The notes under the pieces were generated by a model. It made no database searches and was not told the DNA's origin. It saw only the letters and a program-made list of their open reading frames with translations. A stretch of 64,000 nucleotides of DNA from contig VSDK01015162.1 in assembly GCA_009767595.1 (NCBI GenBank), positions 520,114-584,113 of the forward strand, in the 5' to 3' direction. Shown here in pieces: positions 32,029 to 42,648 of the stretch (position 1 is the stretch's first letter; every line of letters begins with the position of its first letter). The position numbers and the translations under genes were made by a program. This DNA comes from Symbiodinium kawagutii (taxonomy: Eukaryota > Sar > Dinophyceae > Suessiales > Symbiodiniaceae).

Positions 32029-34501
32029 TTGGGAAGCCTGATGCTTCGTTGTGATTGCGCTGCGAAGTTTGTTCTGCGAGAGGACAACAAGACATTTCAA
32101 CAACTGCCGGAGCAAATTATCGAAGCTGGTGCTGATGGTGACTACGATTTCATCAAGCTTTGTCTCTTGGTGGAGTTCAGTGGCATCAAGTTTGGTAGAG
32201 TCGAGTCAGCTAGCAATTGCATGAATGATTCATTATGATTCGTTAAATTGTGATTCATTGCTTCCATTCTGTATCATTTTTATGACGTGTTATGATTTTC
32301 ACATATTTTCACAACATTACATAGTCACCCAGCTCAACATAGATGCATGAGATGCTCACTTGCATGTCAGCGCATTCGCAAGATGTCATGTTCGGATTTT
32401 TGAAACTCTCAGAAGAGGCACTCATTGTGGAGTGGTTTGGCAAAAAAGTGTAAAGTTGTTGTAGCAAACCTAGGACACGAAGGAAGACATGAGCGGGCTG
32501 GACAATGCAATGAACTTGGGCCACTAATAGCGCGAACAATGCAGACTTTACAAGAACCCGCTTTGACACTGCAACCATGCAACAACTCAATCTGATGCAA
32601 GACTTGTAAGAGATCCTCGTCGCAGAATGTCGAAAAAAGTATGCACCCTCTGCTGGAAAGGGCAAAACAATTGAATAGCAAGATTGACAAGTAAGTGTCT
32701 AAGTCGAGTAAAAGGAAAACAGCAACACGCAGCCTGGCCAGTCAACAACCGCATCAATTGACATATGCTGCCCTGTTCGAGGAGCAAATGGGAGGGTCTA
32801 TTCCAGGCTCCTGAGAGGGAGTCCATCTAATTGTTTTTGCTTCCGCTTGTCAAGCCAGGGTTAAAAACGGAAGTTTCAGAGTCCTTCTCCAGTCTCGTAG
32901 CTCAGCTGACACAGATGAGGTAACTGAAAATGATTCCCTGGTTCAGAAGTATCACCCTAAATTGATGGTTTCTCACTGACCGAATGAATGGTCCTTTTTC
33001 TACCCCCTTTTGTGGATTCAATTTGCCTTTGGTTTGCTCCTTGGTGTACTACACCTGAACTCTGTCAAGTCGCTTCTTTTCGCTGGGAAAAGGTGTGGAC
33101 TCCTCCGTTCCCTTGGACACCTTCAACGAACGAGGGGTGACGGCTTTGATCACTGCTACCGTGAACAACAAGGCCAGCATGCAGTACATGCACTGCACCT
33201 TTGCAAAAGTTTGTGCGGAACTTGTTGGACTCGACATCTGGACAAGAAGGTCTCATGTTTGATTGCGCAGCCACAGTCAAGAGGGGTTCTGTGAGGCAGA
33301 TGCAGCAATTATGCGTAATGTTTTCAAAGATTTCTTCAAATGTTTTTGGTGTTCTCTTCATTGGTTTGCACGTGATCTCTTTGGGCGAGGTGGCAAGTGC
33401 CAAGCTGCTGCTGGATTCTGGAGCAGATCCGTCCATGCAAGACCTGAACGGTGCGAATTGTGCTGCTCGGCGGTCAGCGAGAATTTGCCAACACATTGTA
33501 GGCTGAGCTGTTAACTTATTTGACCGGCTCAATCAGTTTGGCTTTCCACATGTAGAAAGTTTCTACACATCTCAAAAATGATTGCTCTTGGGACTTTGAG
33601 AAAAATATTTGCCGTACTAGAAAATATACAGAAATTACATGGAATATGTTACTAATACATACTAATACATCCAATGGAACTGGGCGTGAAGAGCTTGTTT
33701 CACCCTCCGGGCAGAGGAAGGGAGACAGTAAGAGACTGCTAACGACATGATGGATGTTAACGATGTTCCACCACACAGCTTTCCGACTAGGTTCACTATG
33801 CAGTGGGTTTGCGCCGTTTGCAAATCCTGGATATGGCTTTGGGTGCTGTGAACCGCTCCAGGCGCATTGTTTGGCTAATCGACGGTGTCAAAAGACATGA
33901 AAAAAAGTTCTATAAAGAAGTACTTTTCAATATTGTGCAAGATTTTGATAGAAATCTGAGATAGACTGTGTTCACTCGTTCCAAAAGTTTTGCTATTGAG
34001 CATTGATTTTGTTCTTATGTTTCTCATTCATCGATTCTTTCCAGAAAGATATTTTGACAAAATCTATGTATCAAGACCTGAGGAACTACATGGCATTGTA
34101 TGTCAAAGATGCCCGTGGAAAGTCCGTCCTCGACTATGCACGTTCTGATGGTCTCTCGTCTAAGAGAAAGAATTATATAGTGAAAATCCTTGGAAAGGAG
34201 TATTATGTACAGTTTGTAGCGAAAGAAAAGATAGTATTTGAAAATCACATTGATCATTCGTGCTGGTTCGTACTACATATTGAATCGTTTTATCAAAAGA
34301 GCATGACTCTTGTCACCTGTGCAGCATAGAAATTCGTGCAGTGTAGAGATCAATTGGTTGGTTGATTCTGATACACTGCATGAAGGTGAGACGCACTGTG
34401 CCATGCTGATGCCTGAAAAAACAAATTGGGATCTAGGGCTTACTAGGGACGCTCAAAATGAATCATCTGAAAACCAGTTCATTGAACTCATCACGAGCTA
34501 A
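32029..34501 (+). CDS. Ankyrin-repeat protein, several exons
   Basis: Ankyrin repeats are protein-binding helix pairs. Pieces in order: 32029-about 32210 (QIIEAGADGDYDFIKLCLLV), possibly 32404-32595, 32626-32690 (VEKSMHPLLERAKQLNSKID, acceptor GTCGCAG, donor GTAAGTG), 32733 to about 32800, 33069-33249 (DTFNERGVTALITATVNN, an ankyrin TALxxA turn), about 33264-33340, 33390-33497 (VASAKLLLDSGADPSMQDLN, donor GTAGGC), 34045-34206 (after TCTTTCCAG, VKDARGKSVLDYARSDG, donor GTACAG) and a terminal exon 34325-34501 (after CCTGTGCAG, VDSDTLHEGETHCAMLMPE). The last three exons join in phase 0, and 32626-32690 with 32733 in phase 2. LLLDSGADPS is the diagnostic repeat core. The 5' end and partner are unknown. 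Confidence 0.75.
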
Positions 34502-34900
34502 GCATAGCTAAGCATAGCTATGTCAGGAGAATCCGAAGGGTTCCGAATAGACACCGGACATCACCGGGACATCACCGGACCGATCCTCCTACCAAGCACC
34601 GATCCGCCGATCCGCACGAGGTCATGAAGAGAGCCTTCGACTGCTGAAACTTCGCCTCGGTGGGCCCTTGGGCTTCGATTCTCGGAGCGAGAGAAAGATT
34701 GGATAAAGAAGATATTTGGAAACGAATGAAAGAATAATAAAGAATATCATGAAATATATTTGAATATATTAGTATTGAGAATACAGAAACGAATACATAT
34801 ATATATATATACATATAATATACATTTAGAATGTTATTAATTTATATATATATATACATCACAATGTACATGTAAGTATCATTACTAAGTTATATTTGAG
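34502..34900. other. Intergenic AT-rich stretch with short tandem duplications
   Basis: Starts with GCTAAGCATAGCTAAGCATA duplications and an ACATCACCGG duplication (about 34557-34580), then AT microsatellites near 34796-34855. No exon seen. A likely spacer between the ankyrin gene and the next chain. Confidence 0.55.
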
Positions 34901-35218
34901 TTATATTTGCCAACGTTGTCATCCTCGGTTCAAATTTACTTGTTTTTGCGGATTGCTCATAGACTAGTTCATATGTTGTGCGGAACTGACAAACCATCAC
35001 AGCGAGGATTTCTTGTATGGGCCGTTGTCACCATGTCCATTTGCAGTAATACAGTAACAGGTTGCCTAGCAATTGTTGTTCAGGCATTGACAAGATCGGA
35101 TATATTCTACATGAACCATCGCATGCAATGGCACAAAGCGGCCACACCATTCAGACCCCGAGCTTGATTCTCTGGAGTTGCCCCAGTCAGAGCTTTACCC
35201 ATTCCTTTGCCATTCCAG

Positions 35219-35552
35219 GTCTGGGCGGTGACAGAGGGAATGGTGCACAGTGCCACTTGTCGATCCCATTGTAACACTGAGCACTTGAACGATCTTCAAC
35301 GCTTGCAGCCAACTTTGAAAATATTTGCTGGTAAGAGTATCTCACTTGGTAATTGATACAGGGCTGTGATCGGATGTAGAATGAGAGAGGGAGAGAGAAA
35401 GAGACTTTGTCGAGTGCCTGCAAGAAAGGTTTGCCTTCTCAGGACCTCACAATCAGAGAGCAGTCCTTCAATAGGTTCCCTCTTCGTGTTCAACTGAATG
35501 AGATGTTTGATGGGCAGCCACAATTTAGCATTTATAGCTTGACATTGATGAA
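35219..35552 (+). CDS. Two well-bounded exons, unidentified
   Basis: Exon 35219-35330 (after TGCCATTCCAG, VTEGMVHSATCRSHCNTEHL and LQRLQPTLKIFAG, donor GTAAGAG) ends in phase 1. Exon 35429-35552 (acceptor GCAAGAAAG) starts with GT to complete the codon, reads REQSFNRFPLRVQLNEMFDG and FSIYSLTLM, and ends at donor GTAAGG. Both junctions fit in frame and phase, which makes this one of the best unidentified exon pairs. Confidence 0.6.
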
Positions 35553-36152
35553 GTAAGGAATCAACTCTTACCACAAGAATTGTTTTATCCACTTCGTATC
35601 CACTTTGAGGATCTTAAGGAAAGTGAATACTAAGTATTGTCACTAAGAGTCATTAAGCGGTCGTCAAGTGACCAATGATGACCAATGGTACACAGCTGGG
35701 CCATGCCATGCCTAGGCCGTCAAGTTGCCGCCCGGTGAGAAGAGCCGGCGCAACATGGCACGCGCTGTTGCGCGGCTTGCAGCAGAGCGCGCAGCCGCAA
35801 AAATCCAGGCTGCGAAGGGATTCACGATGTGTCTCAGTGATGTTGATTTGTTCATATTTGTTCAATAGATTATTCTTAATATGTTTAACAAAAGGTGATG
35901 TTTCAATATGTTAAACAATAATATGTTTCAACAATAAGTAATGATAATGACAATGATATGTTTTCAGTGATTACATCATGCGAATACAACCAGAAACGAG
36001 TTATACCTTTGATATCCTTTGATTGTGATGATCGCAAGGGTAAATGATCAAGATAATGGTACTTATTCTTTATTGGTAGTGGTATCATTGACTAGGCTTC
36101 ATATTGATGTATGCAAATGACAAGTATGTGAAGGTACGTGAAGTCATTTCAG

Positions 36153-36434
36153 GAGAAAGTGAAGGCGGCAAAAGAGAAAGCTCGAGAGAAGTTGCTGGGA
36201 GGATGGTTATGTTCATACTGCAGCGTGGCGACGATTTCCAAGAAGAAGATGGAAGAGACCATTCAAACAGAAGTTCCTGTGCCTTGGCAACAATTTTCAG
36301 CGGAGCTCTATCAGCTCTATCATTTTTGAACCAACTCTCTACTCGAGAGGACTGCATCTTGAGCCGAGGAAATGGAAGAAGATGATGATGACATTCCAGA
36401 CTTCGAGACTGGCAACACTACAACTGTGTTCTGA
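36153..36434 (+). CDS. Lysine-rich exon and acidic terminal exon
   Basis: After GTCATTTCAG the frame reads EKVKAAKEKAREKLLGGW, then SKKKMEETIQTEVPVPWQQF, to TGA 36327. A terminal exon 36364-36434 reads EEMEEDDDDIPDFETGN. DDDDIPDF resembles acidic tails such as those of BTF3/NAC-beta, but the upstream part does not match NAC. A competing 93-codon frame (36104-36385) overlaps. May continue the exon pair at 35.2-35.6 kb. Confidence 0.45.
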
Positions 36435-36696
36435 GACCGTCGTGGAGTTGCAACCAATCCAACCAAGCTGCGGCCATGTCAGTGCTGTTGACAGAATTTC
36501 AAGCATTTGAACTACGCACGGAGAAAGTTGGAACGCGCTCTGCTCTTGTCGGGTTCGTATTCCGTCACCGTACGCGCACTGCCTATGTTGCATGAATCAT
36601 TTCGTTAGCAAGGCTCTACCGCAGCCTTGGGGTTACCAGCCTACAAGCCTATAGCCAAACGGCAGAGGGAGAGAACGACGGAGGGACTGCGGTGCT

Positions 36697-37179
36697 ATGA
36701 CGACACAAGGTATGGCAGAGGTCGCATTTGCCAGTCCTGAAGTGTGTAGAGGAGTCCCAGTTGGTGAGATATGTGATCGCCAAAGTGTGACAACTTGTGG
36801 CCAAAGGCCCAGCACAAAGAGAAGAAAGCCACTTTGCGCTAACCGGATTTTTGATCGGGACAAGTCAATTACTAATAATTACTACTAAATTCTACTTGAG
36901 CTGCTCGTCATTGATGCATAAAGAACTTCGATACCAGCTGGCTTTCGGCGGGACATGTCCTTTGATTTGACACCGTCAGAAACCACTTGCAGACCTCTTC
37001 ATGTTATCCGACGAATCTTTGTGGCTGTCACAGCAAGACATGTGACAGCTGTTGAGAGCTTTGAAAGGACACAGCTCCTGGTCTCCTTCAGAACGCATCA
37101 AAAGTGCATTCTCAGCACTCCAGGCTGCCCGGGCTCCAAGTAGACATAGAAGCATACTCCCGTGCACAGCCAGAATGTA
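36697..37179 (+). CDS. Candidate exons, frames undecided
   Basis: Open frames MAEVAFASPEVCRGVPVGEI (to 36888) and, over 36955-37179, two competing frames, one with PSERIKSAFSALQAARAPSR. No splice pair fixed. Confidence 0.3.
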
Positions 37180-37183
37180 AGGG

Positions 37184-37245
37184 GTTGCCATGGGTTGCCT
37201 CACGGGTTGCCTCAAGCTGACTCAAGGGGTTGACTCAACGGGACC
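37184..37245. repeat. Degenerate short tandem repeat
   Basis: GGGTTGCC and CTCAAG/CTCAAC units recur five to six times with changes (GGGTTGCCATGGGTTGCCTC and onward). Confidence 0.7.
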
Positions 37246-37267
37246 ATGGTGACCAGTTGACCTTTAA

Positions 37268-37444
37268 AGCTCAGAGCACTGGAGCAGAACAGTATCAGGC
37301 ATCATCAGGCTGTATTATCTGTATTGCGGATTTACGAAAGCAGACGGTCCAGTTGACTCTTTGCTTCATGAAATGGACATGTTTGGACACTTTGGCAGGA
37401 GAATACCGCAGAGTTTGTTTCGTCGCATGAAAGTAGACATTTAA
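37268..37444 (+). CDS. Probable exon, unidentified
   Basis: A 58-codon frame (contains SGIIRLYYLYCGFTKADG and DSLLHEMDMFGHFGRRIP) ends in TAA at 37442. The other two frames are partly open. Acceptor probably CCTTTAAAG. Confidence 0.45.
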   Translation, partial: SSEHWSRTVSGIIRLYYLYCGFTKADGPVDSLLHEMDMFGHFGRRIPQSLFRRMKVDI

Positions 37445-37618
37445 GGATTTGGTGAAACAGCGTTCCAGCTGTGATTTTTTTTTACTGCATGCAGCATCTT
37501 GAAATGTTGAGTTATTAGATCTATCGTTTGTATATGAATTGCTGTATAATGTATAATATAATATATATATAATATATTTATCATACTATGTAAACATGTG
37601 TGTGTGTATGAACCTTAG

Positions 37619-37918
37619 GCTACTCGATGGCATAGTCAAAGCTCCAAGGTCACCAGTCTTTGCCGATTCCGAGAGCTGGACGCTTTCATCAGTCAGCATA
37701 TAGAGGAAACCCGTGGTCGGAAATCGGCGCTGGCTGAAGAGGATGAGAAAAGCTTGAAGAAAATAACGAAGAACGGAATGATGAAAATGATGAAAATGAT
37801 GAAACCTGAAAAGAATGCAAATTATAGAAGTTCAACGTGTTTTTCTCTGACTCGGGATGAGTCAACGCTTATGTTTGTAGGTCAGATGATGTCAGGGTCA
37901 GATGTCCTTTCAAGATGA
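37619..37918 (+). CDS. Long exon with good acceptor, charged helix
   Basis: After ATGAACCTTAG a 99-codon stop-free frame reads ATRWHSQSSKVTSLCRFREL, then FISQHIEETRGRKSALAEED, then a KMM repeat from ATGATGAAA triplication, to TGA 37916. A donor GTAGGT at 37877 could end it in phase 0. It lacks an early ATG, as an internal exon would. Coiled-coil-like; no family named. Confidence 0.55.
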   Translation, partial: ATRWHSQSSKVTSLCRFRELDAFISQHIEETRGRKSALAEEDEKSLKKITKNGMMKMMKMMKPEKNANYRSSTCFSLTRDESTLMFVGQMMSGSDVLSR

Positions 37919-38091
37919 AAACCCAGCTGTGAGCTGATCTGTGTTTCCTTATGAGCCTCACATCACAAGAGTCCTTCCTTGCCTTCACGAGAAGTACACT
38001 GATGTCATTTGATTTCAATGTTGTTCACTTCAACACAGTATGAGAGGTTTATTCTTGGAGCATCAAATGATTTGAAATGTTGGCACCGACA

Positions 38092-38301
38092 CAGGCAGTC
38101 CTGAGACCGGCGTGCCTATTGGTACAAAATTTGCTTCCTGACTACGAGGCCATGTGCGATCTCAAGAACGGACGTGGCCTTGGGGTGGCTTCAGTAAAAA
38201 CATTACAAAAAAGAAAAACAAAACGAAGAAACACAGAAAAAAACATAACTGCTTCCGTGTCACAACTTTTTTGCAAGGCTGTTTGTCAATTCTTGGTTTA
38301 G
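38092..38301 (+). CDS. Probable exon, unidentified
   Basis: After CCGACACAG the frame reads AVLRPACLLVQNLLPDYEAM and CDLKNGRGLGVASVK, then Lys/Arg-rich to a TAG at 38299. The true donor may lie near 38190. Confidence 0.45.
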   Translation, partial: QAVLRPACLLVQNLLPDYEAMCDLKNGRGLGVASVKTLQKRKTKRRNTEKNITASVSQLFCKAVCQFLV

Positions 38302-38350
38302 CAGAGGCTTGCCAAATAGGAAACGCGGTTGAGTTGGAGAAGCGAGATCG

Positions 38351-38675
38351 ATGATTCAAATCATTCATCGTCGGTCATGTTTGTTGCCAAAACACTGCGA
38401 CGACAGCAACCGTGTGCAAATATGTGGAAACCACAAACATCCCGGCGGGTTGTTTTTCGAACCCACGATTCAAGCATTTCACAATCACAGTGTTCATTTC
38501 GACCCACAAATCACAGTGTTTCATGAAGATGTGAATGCCCAGGATTTGGTCAATTTTGGGCTCCCATTTTGGGGTCTCCAGTGCCGAAACTCAGGCGCCA
38601 CACTGATTTTTCGTGCGCAGCCGCTATGCTCTGCAGGTATGACAGCCACTCAGTTGCTCTGCAGGTATGACTGCG
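38351..38675 (+). CDS. Open frame running into the second gap
   Basis: A frame of 108 codons reaches the N run (contains EPTIQAFHNHSVHFDPQIT). Composition is His/Asn/Phe rich. Just before the gap the 16-mer GCTCTGCAGGTATGAC occurs twice. Coding status is moderate to low. Confidence 0.3.
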
Positions 38676-38759
38676 NNNNNNNNNNNNNNNNNNNNNNNNN
38701 NNNNNNNNNNNNNNNNNNNNNNNNNNNNNNNNNNNNNNNNNNNNNNNNNNNNNNNNNNN
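38676..38759. other. Assembly gap (N run)
   Basis: 84 undetermined bases, flanked on the left by a direct repeat and on the right by a C-run, both difficult to assemble. Confidence 1.
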
Positions 38760-38778
38760 CGCGCCGTTCGTTATTCTG

Positions 38779-38872
38779 CCCCCCCCACCCCACCCCCCTC
38801 CACCCCCCCAACCCCCCACCCCACCCACACAACCTCAGACGCACACGCACAGAAACTCACACACACACACAT
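38779..38872. repeat. C-rich run and CA microsatellite
   Basis: Runs of CCCCCCCC, CCCCCC and CCCCCCC separated by A/T, then ACACACAC. The minus strand carries G-runs able to form a G-quadruplex. Confidence 0.9.
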
Positions 38873-39053
38873 CACTCGGTACATGAAAAAATCAAGACAA
38901 AAATCACATGAAGACATAAAAGTGCGAAGCGCAAAAAACAGCAAAACGCTGGTTCGGTTTCCAACCCGTAGGCACAAACATGCATCCGTTTGCCACACAT
39001 GGATACAAATGGTTTCACACAGCTGACTGTTCGTGCACTTTCCTACTCTGCAG

Positions 39054-39158
39054 GTAGTCATCCAAAGTGATGACAATGGACAAAGCGAAGAAGAGGCGCC
39101 CATCCGAGGGAAGACATGCGCAGGGAAAAAGTACAAATCCCTCCATGCCTGCAAAAAG
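39054..39158 (+). CDS. Well-bounded exon, Lys/Glu-rich
   Basis: After CTACTCTGCAG the frame reads VVIQSDDNGQSEEEAPIRGK, then TCAGKKYKSLHACKK, ending at a phase-0 GTGGCA donor. The acceptor is strong. A 134-codon antisense frame overlaps. Product unknown. Confidence 0.55.
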
Positions 39159-39203
39159 GTGGCATTGGTAGTCATTAGTCATTACTGCTTATTTCTTAAC
39201 TGA

Positions 39204-39442
39204 TATTATTCTATCATATCTCTAATGGAAGAGGTCGAAAAGGCATTGATTTGGCAGAGGAGAGGCCTTCGTTGAGAGATGGAGGGCTTCGTGGTGCAGG
39301 GCGGTATGGCTCCGTTTGTGGCACAGACAATGGAATTGATCCAGGCCTGGGAAGGAGATGGGCGGAGGACGTGCAGGAAACAAACTGCAGAGCAAACAAC
39401 GTGCAAGGACAACCCAAAAGGTTGGTGGCAACTGCGATGTAA
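39204..39442 (+). CDS. Probable exon, Gly/Arg-rich
   Basis: The frame reads NGRGRKGIDLAEERPSLRDG, then AGRYGSVCGTDNGIDPG, to TAA 39440. Three minus frames overlap. The composition suits an RNA-binding or scaffold region; no motif proves it. Confidence 0.45.
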
Positions 39443-39771
39443 GGTTTGTGTTTAGATTGGTTGTGGATTGTGCAGAAGGATTTTTCAAGTTGATTAGCCA
39501 TTCTGGTTTGTCATTTTCATTGTGGTGATTCCCAAACACATCTAATTCGCCATTGTAAGCCAGCCAATAAACCACTATGGAGACGACTAACCAATGTTAT
39601 CAGCATCGACGTGCATCAAAATCACATCATGTGACCATCAATGACAATCATGTACACATCATGTATGCATCATCTATACATCATGGATACATTATGTAAA
39701 CATCATGTAACATCAGGTGAACATGAAGAACATTGTTATCAACCACAATTCACCCAGTGCCGCTCTCACAG
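39443..39771. other. Intron-like stretch with CATCATGTA-type repeats
   Basis: Bases 39600-39720 are built from degenerate CATCATGTA/ACATCATG units. It ends in a good acceptor, GCCGCTCTCACAG. Confidence 0.55.
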
Positions 39772-40080
39772 GTAATGGCCATGAGACCCAAGTTGAAAGC
39801 GCTGCTGAAGAATCGCGTGAAAAATCTCATCCAGGCTTCGGTGTTTCCTCAATGGTGGTTTTCGCTTGCACAGTTTGCTACACTTTTGGCATCTTTTGGC
39901 ATTGCGACGCCTATGACATCTATGACCTTTCCATCCAAAAATCATTTCCAATACGTTTGGTGTCATATCAAATTGTCCGAAGTTGTTAGTCAGGATAATA
40001 AATGGAACTTGCTGCAGTCTATCAGAGATGTTGAATTCACGTTCTTGATATGCTTTCATCCGCTTGGCCAGCTAAGATAG
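39772..40080 (+). CDS. Probable exon with a membrane segment
   Basis: After CCGCTCTCACAG the frame reads VMAMRPKLKALLKNRVKNLI, then a hydrophobic segment FSLAQFATLLASFGIA and a long polar tail to TAG 40078. It may code for a single-pass membrane protein. Confidence 0.5.
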   Translation, partial: VMAMRPKLKALLKNRVKNLIQASVFPQWWFSLAQFATLLASFGIATPMTSMTFPSKNHFQYVWCHIKLSEVVSQDNKWNLLQSIRDVEFTFLICFHPLGQLR

Positions 40081-40269
40081 CTAAGTAGCTGTTAAAAACA
40101 CAAAACGGAAATGGATTTTGTTTTTCACGTTTCTCATCGTTTCTCTGTGCTCAGCTTTTTTCACCCTTCATGCGGATCACAGAGGCCCAGGCACGGATGC
40201 CAGTGCACAAGTGACTCAATCAAGATGACAAAGCTATAGAGATCCATCCATGGAGATCCATTTCTATAA

Positions 40270-40600
40270 AGGTCTAGGGATGGGACAGTGAGACGGGGGG
40301 ACATGACTCAGAGACAGAGAGCTTTGCTGAACATTGATCACGATTCACAGTGCAGTTCTTTGATACTTTGATCATCTTTGATAGAACAGTCTTGCCGTAG
40401 AGGACCGTGCAACCAATGAAAGCCACTGGTCTCCCTTCGTCTCCCCCTTGCTCCCTCAATCTCTCCCTTAATTTCTTCTTTTGAATCTCTTCCTTAATTT
40501 TTCCTTTGCTCTTTAATCTCTTCCTTAATCTTTGTTTTTCTCTTTTCTGTCCCTCTTTTTGTGTTGACTGAGGCAGCAGCTTGGCGCAGTGATCCAAATG
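40270..40600. repeat. Polypyrimidine tract of degenerate CTTCCTTAAT units
   Basis: Bases 40430-40560 on the plus strand consist of CTCTTCCTTAATTT-like units. A 107-codon minus frame (40274-40597), Lys/Arg/Glu rich, is largely a by-product of this purine-rich complement. Confidence 0.6.
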
Positions 40601-40690
40601 AATATTTGCAGCAGGAGGGGTACATTCGGCACCAAAATAATACGCGACTGATACGATACAACTGAATACAAGCTGATATAGATCTTAAAG

Positions 40691-40900
40691 GTGGATCAAT
40701 TTCATATCGAAATTATTTTGGAACGTGAAAGTCTATCACTTCATGCGGTAAAGCACTTGTCAAGGACATTGCCTGCAGTGGGTTTGAAAGATTTTGAAAG
40801 TTTGCCACATGGTTTGTTCGGTAAGCCCAACCCTCCCAGAGATAAGCCGCTGAATCCAATGGTACCCAGATGTACCCAGTACAGCACAGGAAGAGGATGA
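40691..40900 (+). CDS. Probable exon, unidentified
   Basis: The frame FHIEIILERESLSLHAVKHL, then VGLKDFESLPHGLFGKPNPP, runs to TGA 40898. It probably ends earlier, before a TGTACCCAG-like duplication. Good amphipathic pattern; no family. Confidence 0.5.
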   Translation: MDQFHIEIILERESLSLHAVKHLSRTLPAVGLKDFESLPHGLFGKPNPPRDKPLNPMVPRCTQYSTGRG

Positions 40901-41040
40901 CCACTTCAAGTCATGCACTGAGGGACGGACACGGAGTCTTAGGGCTTGACCTTGGAGAGCTGTTGAAGGGCCCCATGTTTCCAGCTGCAAGAAGCTATGC
41001 AACAGTAGAATTAGTAGAATTGAAATAATTTGAAATTTAT

Positions 41041-41430
41041 ATGGAAATACATGAAAACAGAATTGACAAGTCTACAGAAATTGGAAGGAGTCTACAGAAG
41101 TCTCCGGTAGAATTTGTCGGCAAATGGATGCAGGGGATGCATGGTGCGCTTATCGGGCGAGGGCTTGTTGTCATTGATGCTCGAGAGTTTCAAGTCTGGA
41201 ACTTAGCTAAAGGAAAGATGGTAGAATCGGGCCAGCTGCCGATGTTTGGATGTGAGGACTTAAAGATAATACTTACACGTACTTACCAGTTTTGCACTGC
41301 TAAAACCTTTTGCAAAGAAAAATGTACCCGTTTGGATGCTATGATAACCTACCACATTTCGCAGGCAAGAGATTTCTTTGCGAGCTTGAGTAGACACAGA
41401 GCCAAACAGCCTCTAGTGATTTGCGTTTGA
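41041..41430 (+). CDS. 129-codon open frame, unidentified
   Basis: From ATG at 41041: EFVGKWMQGMHGALIGRGLV and VVIDAREFQVWNLAKGKMVE, to TGA 41428. One of the longest ATG-to-stop plus frames and protein-like throughout. An internal CATTTCGCAG near 41364 could mark a second exon. No domain recognised. Confidence 0.5.
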   Translation: MEIHENRIDKSTEIGRSLQKSPVEFVGKWMQGMHGALIGRGLVVIDAREFQVWNLAKGKMVESGQLPMFGCEDLKIILTRTYQFCTAKTFCKEKCTRLDAMITYHISQARDFFASLSRHRAKQPLVICV

Positions 41431-41529
41431 ACTAACAGTCGCTTCCAACTTGGTGCTCTGAAGGCGAGAAGCTACTCGATCTGTGGTCAATGTGGTGGAA
41501 AACTTGTTCCTTGCTTAGACTGACGGGCT

Positions 41530-41852
41530 GTGGAGGATTATCGTGCATCGCACATAGATGGACATGTAGACACAGGTGTTGACTCCTTGATTGGTCACCA
41601 TTTTCGGATTGCCCTCATGATATCAAGAGGGCGGATGGGAGGACCTTACTTATCTGGACTTACACAGTGCCGAACTTGGACTGTGTTGACCACGAGTTGT
41701 GTCCCTCAAACGAGAGCGTGACGTGCTTTGTCACAGCCGAACTCAATTACTGCAGCTGCTGTAGCTTTTCGACTAACCGCTGTGCATTTGGAGGATGCAC
41801 AGCCGGAACTTACACATCATGCTGTATAATGTATAGGCTCTTGTTGCTGTAG
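41530..41852 (+). CDS. Overlapping candidate exons, one Cys-rich
   Basis: The frame 41530-41721 (HVDTGVDSLIGHHFRIALM) overlaps a later frame after TTACACAG (PNLDCVDHELCPSNESVTCF, then YCSCCSFSTNRCAFGGC). The second has eleven Cys in about fifty residues, as in secreted disulfide-rich domains. They may be one exon each, with the junction near 41670. Confidence 0.4.
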
Positions 41853-42043
41853 CCTTGTCCTGCTGTCATATTGAACTCATGTTGAAATTATATCGTATTT
41901 GCTGCAATAAGTGTTTATTCTATAACTACGATACTCCATTGATTTTCCCTCTAGTTGATATTTTTCGAGTCCCACTCCCAGTGTTCATTCACAACATTGT
42001 AGCAATTCAACTCAAAAATTGTCATGACCGATGCTGAGCCGAC

Positions 42044-42226
42044 ATGGAGTCATCACTAGTACAAATACGTACAACGCGATCCTCAACTCTTGTTGGTTTG
42101 ACGTTGGCCCTCAAATTTGATCATATGTATGAATCCAGTTTGTTCCTCAGGATTCAAAAGGGAGAAGGCGGTCGCGCTGCAGGTGGAAATGCGAAGCTTC
42201 AGTTGGTTGGAAGCTTTATGTTGTAG
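42044..42226 (+). CDS. Candidate exon, unidentified
   Basis: The frame contains ALKFDHMYESSLFLRIQKGE and ends in TAG at 42224. Starts with ATG. No splice support. Confidence 0.35.
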   Translation: MESSLVQIRTTRSSTLVGLTLALKFDHMYESSLFLRIQKGEGGRAAGGNAKLQLVGSFML

Positions 42227-42534
42227 CATCAAAAGTTCTTTGTTGCATTTTGCGCTGACATAGTAATAGTAATATGGTTTGAGTTAGCATAGCTTGTGGG
42301 GCTCATTGCAGAATAATCTGGTCATGTCCACAGCTTGGTCAGAAATTGAGTTGCATCTGAAGGTGAGGCCAATGCCTGGAAATTCACAGAGGTTGGCGTG
42401 CAGATGTTCACAGTATGCAGACACTGCATTAAAAATCCGATTCCTGCTTTGCTAAACCATCACAGTTGAGTGCTCCAATGTCTGGAATGTAGTGACTACC
42501 CGCATACTTCTTTTTAATGTCACTCGTGCACAGA

Positions 42535-42606
42535 ATGGCTGATGATGATACTCCCAAGAGAAGTATGTTTTTTGTGATGACTGTGCTTGGTGAGAGCCTA
42601 GCCTGA
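42535..42606 (+). CDS. Short ATG-initiated exon candidate
   Basis: After CGTGCACAG the frame MADDDTPKR ends at a GTATGT donor, or reads on as SMFFVMTVLGESLA to TGA. It would suit a first coding exon just after a splice-acceptor site. Confidence 0.3.
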   Translation: MADDDTPKRSMFFVMTVLGESLA

Positions 42607-42648
42607 GAACTACCAAATACTAACTACTGTAACTGCTCTTTGATACAG

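Noticed and set aside
36364-36434. NAC-beta/BTF3 C-terminus from DDDDIPDF
   Set aside because: Acidic tails of this kind are widespread and the upstream exons do not resemble the NAC domain.
39206-39575. Three overlapping minus frames
   Set aside because: They are antisense to the Gly/Arg-rich plus exon at 39204-39442; three shadows of one exon is the simpler reading.
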